DNA from: Halogranum rubrum | GTDB taxonomy: Archaea; Halobacteriota; Halobacteria; Halobacteriales; Haloferacaceae | Assembly (NCBI RefSeq): GCF_900114455.1 | Contig: NZ_FOTC01000003.1 | Coordinates: 119,774 to 183,773 of the forward strand | Direction of reading: 5' to 3' | Length of the DNA: 64,000 bases | Part shown: positions 43,274 to 51,780 of the stretch, one piece after another | How positions within the stretch are numbered: position 1 is the first letter of the stretch | How the letters are laid out: each line of letters starts with the position of its first letter | Notes under the pieces: generated by a model | Told to the model about the DNA's origin: nothing | The model's input: the letters and a program-made list of their open reading frames with translations, nothing else | Database searches by the model: none | Program-made: the position numbers and the translations under genes

Positions 43274-44482
43274 ATGGACCCCGGGGACGTCGAGTACGAA
43301 CCAGTCAGCGTGAAGGCGGTGCTCGCGGAGATGAAAGACACCGCAGAGCTCCTCATCGACCTCTCGTACTCGGCGGTGCTCCACGGGAGCGACGACATCG
43401 CAGAGGAGGTGCTCGCCCTCGAAGAGCGGATGGACGTACTCCAACTCCAGGCGCGGATGAGCCTCCTCATGGCCGCGCGCACGCCCGACGACGCGGAGGC
43501 ACTGGCCCCCGTCCTCGGCGTCGTCGGCGCGGCCGAGAAAATCTCCGACGCCGCAGGCGACATCGCGAAGATCGTCCTCGAAGACATCGGGTTGCCCGAC
43601 GCGATGCGGGCGGCGCTCCCGGAAGCCGTCGAAACCGTCGTCCGTGGCACCGTCGCGTCCGACTCCCCGTACACGGGGAAGACACTCGCCGACATCAACA
43701 TGGAGACGGAGACGGGCGTCCGCGTCATCGCCATCCGTCGACAGGGCGATTGGATCACGAACCCCGACCACGGGACGATACTCGAAGCGAGCGACGTGGT
43801 GCTGCTTCGCGGCCTCGAAGAGGGGTTGAACACCGTCTTCCACGAGATGGCGGGCGTCCCCTACGAACCGCCGGCGATTCCCGAACCGACCATCGAGGAC
43901 CTCGAACGCGCCGTCGACTCTATCGTCCTGATGAAGAACATGAGCGAACTCGCCGTCGACCTGGCCTACGGCGCGGTGCTGTTCGACAGCGAGGGCGTCG
44001 CCGAGGAGGTGTCGGAACTCGAAGCCGAAGTCGACGCGCTCGAATCGCGCTTCGAGGCGTGGACGCTCCGGGCGGCGAGTCGCGTCGAAGACCCCATCTC
44101 ACTGCGCGGGCTGATGCATCTCGCGGGCGCGACGGAGGTCATCAGCGACGCCGCACTGGAAATCAGCGAGGGCGTGCTTCGCGGACTCGACACCCACCCC
44201 GTCGTCGCCGCCGCCGTCGAGGAGTCCGACGAGATTATCGCTCGGTTCACTGTCGGGCAGGGAAGCCAACTCGCGAACGCGACACTCGGCGACAAGATGG
44301 TTCGGACGGAGACGGGGATGCGTGTCATCGCCGTTCGCCGACCCGACGGCGGCGAGTGGGTGGTCTCACCCGGTCCGACGACGAGACTGTCCCCGGACGA
44401 CGTCATCATCGCGAAGGGGACGCGCGCCGCCGCAGAGCAGTTGAGCGAACTCGCGGGCGACGCACAGAGCTTCCACGAGTAG
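43274..44482 (+). CDS. Tandem PhoU-TrkA_C (RCK_C) regulatory protein
   Basis: A 402-aa soluble protein built from two similar halves (residues ~10-200 and ~210-395). Each has a PhoU-like helical bundle (LIDLSYSAVLHGSDDIAEEVLALE and LAVDLAYGAVLFDSEGVAEEVSELE) followed by a TrkA_C domain (TETGVRVIAIRRQGDW and TETGMRVIAVRRPDGGEW). TrkA_C domains bind ligands and gate K+ transport. No pore or NAD-binding TrkA_N domain is present, so it is probably a regulatory partner of a channel encoded elsewhere. The start at 43274 follows GGCGGAGT. Confidence 0.85.
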   Translation: MDPGDVEYEPVSVKAVLAEMKDTAELLIDLSYSAVLHGSDDIAEEVLALEERMDVLQLQARMSLLMAARTPDDAEALAPVLGVVGAAEKISDAAGDIAKIVLEDIGLPDAMRAALPEAVETVVRGTVASDSPYTGKTLADINMETETGVRVIAIRRQGDWITNPDHGTILEASDVVLLRGLEEGLNTVFHEMAGVPYEPPAIPEPTIEDLERAVDSIVLMKNMSELAVDLAYGAVLFDSEGVAEEVSELEAEVDALESRFEAWTLRAASRVEDPISLRGLMHLAGATEVISDAALEISEGVLRGLDTHPVVAAAVEESDEIIARFTVGQGSQLANATLGDKMVRTETGMRVIAVRRPDGGEWVVSPGPTTRLSPDDVIIAKGTRAAAEQLSELAGDAQSFHE

Positions 44483-44516
44483 AGCAGTAGAGAGCAGTAA
44501 GGAGACGAGGAGCGAT

Positions 44517-44807
44517 TCAGAGCGTTCTCGCCAACTGGTACGCCGAGACGAGCGTCAACAGCGCCGTGACGAGCATCGCGCTCGTCGTCGCCAACACGAA
44601 GGCCAAGAACAGAAACCAGCCTTCGGGGCCGAGGACGGGATACTCACGCGTGCCGAGGACGGGGCCGACGAGTTCGAACACGCGGACGAGGTAGACGGTA
44701 GCGGCCAACAGGACACCGACGGCGACGCCGACTTTGGCGTTCCGCGGGACGTTCAGCGCCTGCACGAGTCCGCCGGAGGGCGGCCGTTCGGGGGCGTCGT
44801 CGCTCAC
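44517..44807 (-). CDS. Small haloarchaeal two-helix membrane protein
   Basis: A 96-aa protein, probably starting at the GTG at 44807 (VSDDAPERPPSGGLVQALNVPRNAK in parts). Two predicted transmembrane helices lie at ~32-54 and ~68-90. The upstream ATG at 44834 would add nine residues. It seems to belong to a haloarchaeal family of unknown function. Confidence 0.6.
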   Translation of the reverse strand: MSDDAPERPPSGGLVQALNVPRNAKVGVAVGVLLAATVYLVRVFELVGPVLGTREYPVLGPEGWFLFLAFVLATTSAMLVTALLTLVSAYQLARTL

Positions 44808-44927
44808 ACGAGAGAGTGAGGAGTGCGGGAACAAAGCCTCGTCGTCTCCGGTCTCCGATGAGCGGGAGATAGCTGTCGCGTCTGGCGACTCCGAATCGGC
44901 CCGTTTCTCGATTCAGCACGCGACCAC

Positions 44928-46247
44928 TCACGCGTACGCGTCGAACTCCTCGCCGAAAACGAGGAAGTACGCCGTCCCGACGACGCCCACCACAGTCGCC
45001 ACACCGAACGCAACCTCCGGCGACGACGCGTAGAGCCACCCGCCGAGTGCGGCGCTCGGAATAACGATGACGTTTCTGAGCAGGTAGTACGTCCCGACGA
45101 CGCGCCCGCCAGCGTTCTCCTCGGCGGAGCCGACGATGAGTGCCTTGTGGGCGGGAAGTCCGGCAAAGCGCAGACCCGAGAACGCAAAGAGCAGCGCGAG
45201 CACGAGCGCGTTCGGCGGGGCGTAGATGAGCAGCGCGGGAAAGACGGCGTAGACGGCGAAACCGAGCGCGACGACGGGTTTCAGCCCCACTCGCCGCGCG
45301 AGTGCCGCCACGGGAGCCATCACGAGGAGTGCAACAGCCATCTCGACGGCGAGCAGGATGCCGAAGTAGGCGTCGGGGTTGACGCTGCCGACGAGGGGGA
45401 GCGTCGCACCGACGTCGAGGAACTCGACGACGACGATGACGAAGAAGGTGTAGACCATCCCGTTGGCGAACCGCACGAGCGTGTCGCCGACGAGGAGTGG
45501 CCGAAGCGGGTCGGGCATCTGTCGAACGTCGTCGACGATGGCTCTCACGCCCGCGAACGATTTACCCAGTGAGTCCTCGCCGGCGTCGTAGAGCCAATGT
45601 TGGAGGGCAGTCGCGACGAGGCCGAACCCGGCGGCAGCGAGGAGTACGTAGCGAAAGCCGACCTGAAACTCGTAGGCAGCGAGGAGGCTAGCGGCGAGAA
45701 GCGGGCCGACGAGGAACGCAGTCCGGCGGAACGTCTCCGTGCTGGCGAACCCACTGGCGAGGCGCTCGGGCGGGACGCTCTGTTTGACGATGGCGAACGT
45801 CGCGCCGAGACCGAAGGATTTCCACGCCTGCGAGAGCACGAGACCGAGGAAGATACCGACCGGGAGAGTGACGGCGTCGACGTCGACTGGGCCGAACTCG
45901 ACGGCAGAGAGCGTCACGAACCCGAACGCGGGAGCGAACAGCCAGACGACGAAGCCGACAGTCGAGGCGAGACCGAAGAGCGTCAGGGCGGTTCGCGAGC
46001 CGATTCGGTCAGACAGTGCGCCGCCGGGGTACGGGTAGACGGCGCTGATGAGGTTGCCGAAACTCCCGTAGAGGCCGATGGCGACGCTCCCAGCCCCGAG
46101 GACGCTCATGTACCGGGGCATATACCGTCCGGTCATCTGAAAGCCGAGACTGAACGCGAACATCGCTACGGAGAGGACGAGTACGTCGCCTTGCAACGCG
46201 AAGAACTGCCGAAACGTCGAGAGGGCGTCGACATCCTCGTCGGCCAT
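44928..46247 (-). CDS. Major facilitator superfamily transporter
   Basis: A 439-aa permease with about 12 transmembrane helices. The loop 2-3 signature appears as GGALSDRIGSRTALTLFG (G-x-x-x-D-R-x-G-R/S), and the second-half counterpart is less clear (VAALARRVGLKPVVALG). The soluble central loop includes DDVRQMPDPLRPLLVGD. The substrate is unknown; the pattern suits an efflux MFS. It starts 185 bp from the divergent micropeptide gene. Confidence 0.88.
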   Translation of the reverse strand: MADEDVDALSTFRQFFALQGDVLVLSVAMFAFSLGFQMTGRYMPRYMSVLGAGSVAIGLYGSFGNLISAVYPYPGGALSDRIGSRTALTLFGLASTVGFVVWLFAPAFGFVTLSAVEFGPVDVDAVTLPVGIFLGLVLSQAWKSFGLGATFAIVKQSVPPERLASGFASTETFRRTAFLVGPLLAASLLAAYEFQVGFRYVLLAAAGFGLVATALQHWLYDAGEDSLGKSFAGVRAIVDDVRQMPDPLRPLLVGDTLVRFANGMVYTFFVIVVVEFLDVGATLPLVGSVNPDAYFGILLAVEMAVALLVMAPVAALARRVGLKPVVALGFAVYAVFPALLIYAPPNALVLALLFAFSGLRFAGLPAHKALIVGSAEENAGGRVVGTYYLLRNVIVIPSAALGGWLYASSPEVAFGVATVVGVVGTAYFLVFGEEFDAYA

Positions 46248-46394
46248 ACTACTCCCTTCGAGCGAGTGGCTAAAGCCGCTGTGAGTCAGTGCGTCACAAA
46301 CCGCGACGAGCGAGAGACGTGGGTCATGGGCTGTCGGAAAGGTTGTTGTTGGGTTTCATAATTGGTTCACAATGTAGTCGCCAGATACATTTAG

Positions 46395-46402
46395 TTAAAT
46401 AT
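46395..46402 (+). promoter_or_regulatory. TATA-like element of the micropeptide gene
   Basis: TTAAATAT lies 31-38 bp before the micropeptide ATG in a markedly AT-rich stretch (46363-46432). The spacing suits an archaeal promoter with a very short leader. Confidence 0.5.
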
Positions 46403-46432
46403 TTTTCACTACGGTGTGATGAATTAACTGCG

Positions 46433-46564
46433 ATGAATCAGAAAATGGCAGACTACCTGAAGCAGAACCCACGAATGATCGGCGTGCTGTTCACGATGGT
46501 GCTGTTGCTGTCGCACGCGACTCCAGTGCTCGCAGGAGGGTCGACCGGAACTAGCGGTCCGTAA
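46433..46564 (+). CDS. 43-aa signal-peptide-like micropeptide (DUF7503-like)
   Basis: A 43-aa peptide: MNQKMADYLKQNPR, then a hydrophobic core MIGVLFTMVLLLSH, then ATPVLAGGSTGTSGP. It has the layout of a signal peptide with a V-x-A cleavage site after A34, which would release the nonapeptide GGSTGTSGP; alternatively it is a small membrane peptide. NPRMIGVLFT is a pattern I recall from a haloarchaeal small-protein family (DUF7503, from memory). It has its own AT-rich promoter. Its last 14 bases overlap the end of the CHAT protease gene on the other strand. Confidence 0.7.
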   Translation: MNQKMADYLKQNPRMIGVLFTMVLLLSHATPVLAGGSTGTSGP

Positions 46565-48689
46565 GCTGGTCGACACTGAGCGTATCGCTCCAGTAGAGGT
46601 CACCGTCGAACCGAACAGGGACGACTTCGAGCGAGAAGAACTCCTCGAGTGCACGCAGAGAGACGTCACGTATCGTTCTTTTACTCGTCACCAGTTGATA
46701 CCGCTCGTTGCCGATCGCGTACGGGATGAACATCGACCCGACACCGAAGTGGGGTGCGGCGAAGTATTGGACGGTGACGGTGACCCGTCCGTCCGTCGGT
46801 TTCGATTCGAGTTCGACGAGCGTCGGCGCACCGCTTTCGGCTTGACACAACGACATCCCACCGTCACCCATGGCGATGTAGCGATAGCCGACGACGAGAT
46901 GGTGCTGTGCAATCGACAGCGACGAGCGCAGCGTGAAGCCACGGTTGAGTAGTCGGGCCAGTGTCCGGCCGAACTCGGTCGCCGTCCGGTTGCCTACGTC
47001 GGTGAGCGTGACGACACCGCCGTAGCTTCCACGGTCGATGAGCGCTTCACCTTGTTCGTACGAACTGCACGCGTTCAGCAGGAACGACTCGACGGCGACG
47101 TCGCCGTCGAGTGAGGTCACGTCGAGGAAGCCGTCGGCGCACTGGAGGCCACGTTCGTCGACGTGGCCGATATAGTGGAGGAAGTTCGTCGGCGACCGAA
47201 GCACCCGTTCGAGTCGGTCCTTCGTGAGGTCGTAGTGGACGTCGATGTCGAACTGCAGGCGGTCACGGAACCCGTACAGGTCGGCAACCACGTCCTCCTC
47301 GCGCATCTTCTCGTCGTTACAGACGACCGTAATGTCGATGCTAGTCCGCTCGACGGCGTCGCGTTCGAGTCGACGGCGGTAGGCGAGCGGCGTCTCCTTG
47401 CTCGCTCCGAGAGGGTATCCGTCGCCGACCCACGCGTGTTCGATGGTCTCGACGGCGTCGGGTTCGACGACGTTCGCCGCCGACCCGACGCCGCGACGCA
47501 ACTCGGAGGGAGTGTCGGTGGCGACGCTGCCACGAGCGAAGTCCTGGTCCGAGACCGGGGTGTTTCGGAAGAAGTCAGTGACGGCTTCCTGTTCGGAGAC
47601 GACGGTTTCGCAGTCCGGTTGCGTCGAGGACCGAACCACGGCGAGGTCGCTGGCGACGAACGGGAGCATTTCGACGTTGGCCGGTGTCGGGTCGATGTCT
47701 GTCGTGAGCGCCCACTGTGGCAGAATCGAAGCGATGTCGTCGAACGGGACGTCGAGATACGTCCGAACCTGCTCGGAGAGAGAGCGGTCGTACAGGGCCG
47801 CGAAGTCGAAATCGGTATCGAGTGTCGACTCGACGGTTCGTCGTTCGTGCAGGTCGACGGGGTAGTAGCCCTCGGTTCGCGTCACACAGTCGAAGAAGAA
47901 CACCTGCCGAAGCGTTCGCGCGAGACCAGTCTCGATATCGACGGCTCCCCCGCCGGTGAGCGAGTGCGACCAGCCGTCGCCGTCGAGGCGTGCGGTCTTG
48001 CCTGGAACGACGTCCGCACCGAGGTAGAACGCGAGCGGTGCCGCCGCGAACACGGCACGGTGTTCTCGCGGGAGGACGAGCGTCAGCCCCGTCTCGGGCG
48101 TGTCGACGCCCGAGGGAACGGAGAACTCCTCGCCCAGTTCGAGCAGCGGTGGATGGCCACGGAGCGTCGGAAACGACCGTTCGGGTGAGTGCGCCTGCAG
48201 CGACGAACCCAACGTCCCGACTGCCCGCATCATCGTCTCGGCGTCAGGCGTCGTCGTCACCGTCCCCGCAGGTTGTTCGTGAAAGGAGCGTGCGCCGACG
48301 GTGACGTCTGTAGACGACTCGAACGAGAGATGTGTCTCGGTCGCACTGTACGAGACAGTGAGCGGCGCGTCGACGGCGAGATAGAGCTTCATCGAGGCGA
48401 TCATCACCTCGACGTCGTACTTGCCACGAGGGAGCGACAGATTCTCGCGGTTCGACGACTGGGCAATCGACCGACCGTCGGGGCCGCGAATCACTGCGCC
48501 GGTGAGTGTCGGTAAGCGTACCTCGTCGACGTCGATAGCGACGGCCCCGTCGACGGGAAACAGAAACCGACTGGGAGAAGCGTCACGGAGCGATATCGGA
48601 CTCGACGCGGCCACGTCGAAGTGAGTGTGTTCGATGTCGTCGACGATGCGGAACGTCCGTTCTCCTGTCTGTTCGAACCGGAGCGTCAC
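46551..48689 (-). CDS. CHAT-domain caspase-like protease
   Basis: A 712-aa protein. The C-terminal half holds a CHAT (caspase-like) domain. The catalytic His is H509 in FLHYIGHVDERGL and the catalytic Cys is C541 in FLLNACSSYEQGEAL, followed by GGVVTLTDVGNRTATEFG and a C-terminal beta-rich tail. The N-terminal ~430 residues are beta-rich with no TPR repeats, no signal peptide and no transmembrane helix, so the protein is probably cytoplasmic. The substrate is unknown. CHAT proteases elsewhere act in cell-death and CRISPR-linked defence (established for other lineages). It stands alone on its strand and converges on the micropeptide. Confidence 0.82.
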   Translation of the reverse strand: MTLRFEQTGERTFRIVDDIEHTHFDVAASSPISLRDASPSRFLFPVDGAVAIDVDEVRLPTLTGAVIRGPDGRSIAQSSNRENLSLPRGKYDVEVMIASMKLYLAVDAPLTVSYSATETHLSFESSTDVTVGARSFHEQPAGTVTTTPDAETMMRAVGTLGSSLQAHSPERSFPTLRGHPPLLELGEEFSVPSGVDTPETGLTLVLPREHRAVFAAAPLAFYLGADVVPGKTARLDGDGWSHSLTGGGAVDIETGLARTLRQVFFFDCVTRTEGYYPVDLHERRTVESTLDTDFDFAALYDRSLSEQVRTYLDVPFDDIASILPQWALTTDIDPTPANVEMLPFVASDLAVVRSSTQPDCETVVSEQEAVTDFFRNTPVSDQDFARGSVATDTPSELRRGVGSAANVVEPDAVETIEHAWVGDGYPLGASKETPLAYRRRLERDAVERTSIDITVVCNDEKMREEDVVADLYGFRDRLQFDIDVHYDLTKDRLERVLRSPTNFLHYIGHVDERGLQCADGFLDVTSLDGDVAVESFLLNACSSYEQGEALIDRGSYGGVVTLTDVGNRTATEFGRTLARLLNRGFTLRSSLSIAQHHLVVGYRYIAMGDGGMSLCQAESGAPTLVELESKPTDGRVTVTVQYFAAPHFGVGSMFIPYAIGNERYQLVTSKRTIRDVSLRALEEFFSLEVVPVRFDGDLYWSDTLSVDQLTDR

Positions 48690-48869
48690 ACTATACCCCT
48701 CGCGGTCGGCGCCGACTCGCTACGATTACCACACGTCTTGGCGCCTCGCATTGCACGTGCTTTCCTGACAGTGTAGAATAAGCGTTTCGCGGTCGTCCAC
48801 GGGTGAGAGGAGTTAGCGTCACTCCGGAGGACCGAACCCCTAAAGAGTGACGCCGTCTACCATCGAACA

Positions 48870-49826
48870 ATGACCACGCTCGGAACCGCGAGCGCGGCCC
48901 CCGGTGAGTTTGACACCGGGCGGCTCGAAGTCGGGGAGACCCGCGACGGCAGTTCGGTCGGCCTTCCGGTTGCCGTCATCAACGGCGCACGTGACGGACA
49001 GACACTCTACATGCAGGCAGCGAGCGACGGCGACGAACTCAACGGCGTCGGCGTCATCCAACAGGTCGTCCCCCAACTCGACCCAGCAGAGTTGACCGGG
49101 ACGATTCTCGTCGTCGGCATCGTCAACTACCACGCGTTCCAGGTCGCACAGCATCGGAACCCGATAGACGACACGAAGATGAACCGCGCCTATCCGGGCG
49201 ACGAGAACGGGACGTCGAGCGAACGCATCGCCGCTGCGACGTTCGACGTCGCCCGCCAGGCGGACATCATCCTCGACCTCCATCAGGGGTCGACGAGTCG
49301 AATGATAAACGAGACGCGTGTTCGCTGTGGTCGCCGCCACCGACTGCACCGCGAATGCCTCGAACTCGCCAAGGCGTTCGGCGTGGGCTACGTCCTCGAC
49401 CAGAAGGGACCTGACGGCCAACTCGCCCGCGCCGGCCCCGACGAGGGCATCCCGACCATCGACCCCGAACTCGGTGGCTGTGTCGGCTGGGACGACGAGA
49501 GCATCCGCCTCGGTGTCGAGGGCGTGTTCAACGTCCTCCGGTACTACGGATTCCTCAACGGCCACGTCGACTTGGAACGGCAGACCCGCGCGAAGGGGTT
49601 CGACCAGTACGGGTCGCCCGCGGGCGGTCTCGTCAGCTTCGAGAAAGAACTCGGCGAGCGCGTCAGCCCCGGCGACACCATCTTCGACGTCACCGACGTC
49701 TTCGGCAAGCTGAAGGCGCGCGTGACCGCCGACAACAGCGGCGTCTTCTGGCGCTCGCGTCGACTCCCGCAGGTCGCCTCCGGCGAGTACGTCTGTTCGG
49801 TCGGCACGAACGTCGATACATACTAA
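48870..49826 (+). CDS. Succinylglutamate desuccinylase/aspartoacylase-family protein (M14-like)
   Basis: A 318-aa protein of the zinc-dependent deacylase group related to M14 carboxypeptidases. The usual zinc motif HGDE appears here as D53-G-D-E56 (ASDGDELNG), with the later ligand H138 in DLHQGS. Substrate-binding block is DTKMNRAYPG. The C-terminal third (from ~residue 230) is a beta-rich barrel-like lid (GSPAGGLVSFEKELGERVSPGD in parts). The His-to-Asp change at the first ligand may alter metal binding. The substrate is unknown. Oligo-T (T7 at ~49842) follows the stop. Confidence 0.82.
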   Translation: MTTLGTASAAPGEFDTGRLEVGETRDGSSVGLPVAVINGARDGQTLYMQAASDGDELNGVGVIQQVVPQLDPAELTGTILVVGIVNYHAFQVAQHRNPIDDTKMNRAYPGDENGTSSERIAAATFDVARQADIILDLHQGSTSRMINETRVRCGRRHRLHRECLELAKAFGVGYVLDQKGPDGQLARAGPDEGIPTIDPELGGCVGWDDESIRLGVEGVFNVLRYYGFLNGHVDLERQTRAKGFDQYGSPAGGLVSFEKELGERVSPGDTIFDVTDVFGKLKARVTADNSGVFWRSRRLPQVASGEYVCSVGTNVDTY

Positions 49827-49851
49827 ACGACTTTTTTTAACACGGGGTCCT

Positions 49852-49925
49852 CAGAAACGTAGAGCGTTTCTGGGATCACGAGACGGCAGAGCCGTCTCGA
49901 ACGACATCGCGGGTCTCCGACCCGC
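49852..49925. repeat. Three tandem perfect hairpins downstream of the aspartoacylase-like gene
   Basis: Stems are 49852-49872 (8-bp CAGAAACG, 5-base loop), 49879-49899 (9-bp CGAGACGGC, loop AGA) and 49909-49925 (7-bp GCGGGTC, loop TCC). They follow an oligo-T run and precede the threonine synthase gene. They could end transcripts or form part of a short structured RNA. Confidence 0.6.
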
Positions 49926-50092
49926 TCAACCCCGCTAAAAAAGCTCGGGGAAAAATGGCCGACCGTTCACGCCACAGGCGCTCACGGCCGGTGAATCGGC
50001 TCGCTTCGCTCGCCGAACAAGAGCGACAGAGACCAAAGTTTGCGAACAACGGAACCGTCACCTACTGGTCCCCGCTTTCCGTCCATCCGCCC

Positions 50093-51169
50093 ATGCCGAC
50101 TGCGCTCGTCTGTCCGTCCTGTGGCGACAGCTACACCGACCGCTGGCGCTGTACGTGCGGCCATCCGCTCGACTTCGCCGAGACACCGCTTCCCGACGGC
50201 CCTGCGCCCGACCCTACCGCGTTCGATACGCGCCGCGGCCTCTGGTCGTTCGACGACTTTCTCCCGGTGAGTCGGGCGGTCACGCTCGGCGAGGGGATGA
50301 CGCCGCTCGTCAATGCGGATGGTTGGAACGCACAGTTCAAGCTGGAGTACGTCTTCCCGACGGGCAGTTTCAAGGACCGCGGCGCGACGACGACAGTGTC
50401 GCGGGCGGCGGAGTTGGGCGTCGAGAAGGTCGTCGAAGACTCCTCGGGCAACGCGGGCGCGGCCATCGCCACCTACGCGGCCCGCGCGGGCATCGACGCC
50501 GACATCTACGTTCCGGCGTCGGTCAAAGCCTCGAAGCTGCGAGCCATCGAACGAGCGGGTGCGACGCCGGTCCGCGTCGACGGGTCGCGCGAAGACGTCA
50601 CCGACGCGTGTCTGGACGCCGTCGCGTCAGGCGACGGCTGGTACGCGAGTCACGCGTGGAACCCCGCCTTCTTCGCCGGCACGGCCACCGTCGCCTACGA
50701 GATTGCACTCCAACGCGACTGGCAGGTTCCCGACGCCGTCGTGACGCCGCTCGGCCACGGGACACTCTTTCTCGGCGCGTACCGCGGCTTTCGGGCACTC
50801 TACGACGCCGGGTGGACCAAACGGATGCCGCGACTGCTCGGCGCACAAGCGAGCGGCTACGCCCCCATCGCCGACGAACTCCACGGTGAGTCGGAGGGAG
50901 AAAACGACGTCGCCGACGGTATCCAGATTCGTGACCCGGTCCGAAAGTCGGAGATTCTCGACGCCATCGACGAGACGGGCGGCGACGCCATCGCACTCGA
51001 TTCGGCCACCGTCGAGCGGGAACTCGAAGCCCTGCACGCCGACGGGTTCTACACGGAACCGACCTGTGCAGTCGCGCCCGCCGCGCTCCGCGCGTACCGG
51101 GAGCGAGGCGTACTAGACGCCGACGCTGACGTCGTCGTTCCACTGACCGGGAGTGGGCTGAAAAACTGA
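50093..51169 (+). CDS. thrC: Threonine synthase
   Basis: A 358-aa PLP enzyme that makes threonine from O-phosphohomoserine. An N-terminal zinc ribbon has C7, C10, C20 and C22 (CPSC and CTC). The PLP lysine is K94 in GSFKDRGATT. Other contacts are EDSSGNAGAAIA and the C-terminal VVPLTGSGLKN. The ATG at 50093 begins directly at the zinc ribbon, as in archaeal relatives, and the basic upstream extension is excluded. Downstream hairpins and a dispersed repeat follow. Confidence 0.9.
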   Translation: MPTALVCPSCGDSYTDRWRCTCGHPLDFAETPLPDGPAPDPTAFDTRRGLWSFDDFLPVSRAVTLGEGMTPLVNADGWNAQFKLEYVFPTGSFKDRGATTTVSRAAELGVEKVVEDSSGNAGAAIATYAARAGIDADIYVPASVKASKLRAIERAGATPVRVDGSREDVTDACLDAVASGDGWYASHAWNPAFFAGTATVAYEIALQRDWQVPDAVVTPLGHGTLFLGAYRGFRALYDAGWTKRMPRLLGAQASGYAPIADELHGESEGENDVADGIQIRDPVRKSEILDAIDETGGDAIALDSATVERELEALHADGFYTEPTCAVAPAALRAYRERGVLDADADVVVPLTGSGLKN

Positions 51170-51182
51170 AAGGCAGAAGAGA

Positions 51183-51221
51183 GCCGTCGCTCGGTGATGT
51201 GAGGGTAGGGGTAGGGGGAAT
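51183..51221 (+). repeat. Dispersed ~37-nt repeat, copy 2
   Basis: Begins GCCGTCGCTCGGTGATGTG and ends AGGGGGAAT, the same two conserved ends as the copy in the ilvA leader at 39234-39270. It lies 13 bases after the threonine synthase stop. Confidence 0.5.
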
Positions 51222-51228
51222 GGAGGGA

Positions 51229-51300
51229 GAGCCGTCGTCGACGGCTCGCGTGTGAACGGGTGTGAGAGTGGATGGGGCGGGAGAGCTAGGGAGATAGCTC
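51229..51300. terminator. Paired hairpins between convergent genes
   Basis: A perfect 8-bp stem (GAGCCGTC, loop GTC) at 51229-51247 and a 6-bp stem (GAGCTA, loop of six) at 51283-51300 lie between threonine synthase and the convergent small gene. They could terminate both transcripts. Confidence 0.5.
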
Positions 51301-51306
51301 GAAGCG

Positions 51307-51528
51307 TCAGCGTGTCTCGGCGAGGCTGACGTAGGACCCCTCGTCGGCGGCAAGCCACGCACCGACGATGTCGTCGTCGACGATGTCTCGCGGATAGAGG
51401 GTACACTGGTCGCGGCCGGTTTCGCTCGACTCGATGACGTATTCGACGTCGAAGACGGGCCACCGGTTGAGTCCGGCACGGTGTGGTGCGGACGATTCAG
51501 CCTCGGAAGTGTTGTCTGGAGTGCTCAT
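51307..51528 (-). CDS. Small acidic haloarchaeal protein (DUF7511-like)
   Basis: A 73-aa protein whose conserved part runs from VFDVEYVIESSETGRDQCTLYP to DDDIVGAWLAADEGSYVSLAE (in parts). The pattern '...DxCTxYPxDxxDDxxxxxWLxA...' recalls a haloarchaeal domain of unknown function that I believe is DUF7511. The ribosome-binding site AGGAG lies eight bases before the ATG, so this mRNA has a leader. Function unknown. Confidence 0.7.
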   Translation of the reverse strand: MSTPDNTSEAESSAPHRAGLNRWPVFDVEYVIESSETGRDQCTLYPRDIVDDDIVGAWLAADEGSYVSLAETR

Positions 51529-51780
51529 TGGATTTCTCCTGTCTGCCCACGTGACGAACCACGCCGGGCACTGCGCTACACCTTGTCGTACACCCGGTAC
51601 CCCCTTTGCTATGACCTGGTTAAACGGACGAACGGGGAGATTATCGCCGGTCTAAGCCGGAGTATCTAGAACCGATTTGCGATTATCGTGTGACAAAACC
51701 TCTCCATGCCCGGTTAATTGTGGCCAAAAAGCCACTAAACGGCGTGATTCTCTCGGAGGTGTCCCCGTCTCCCCCGCCGC

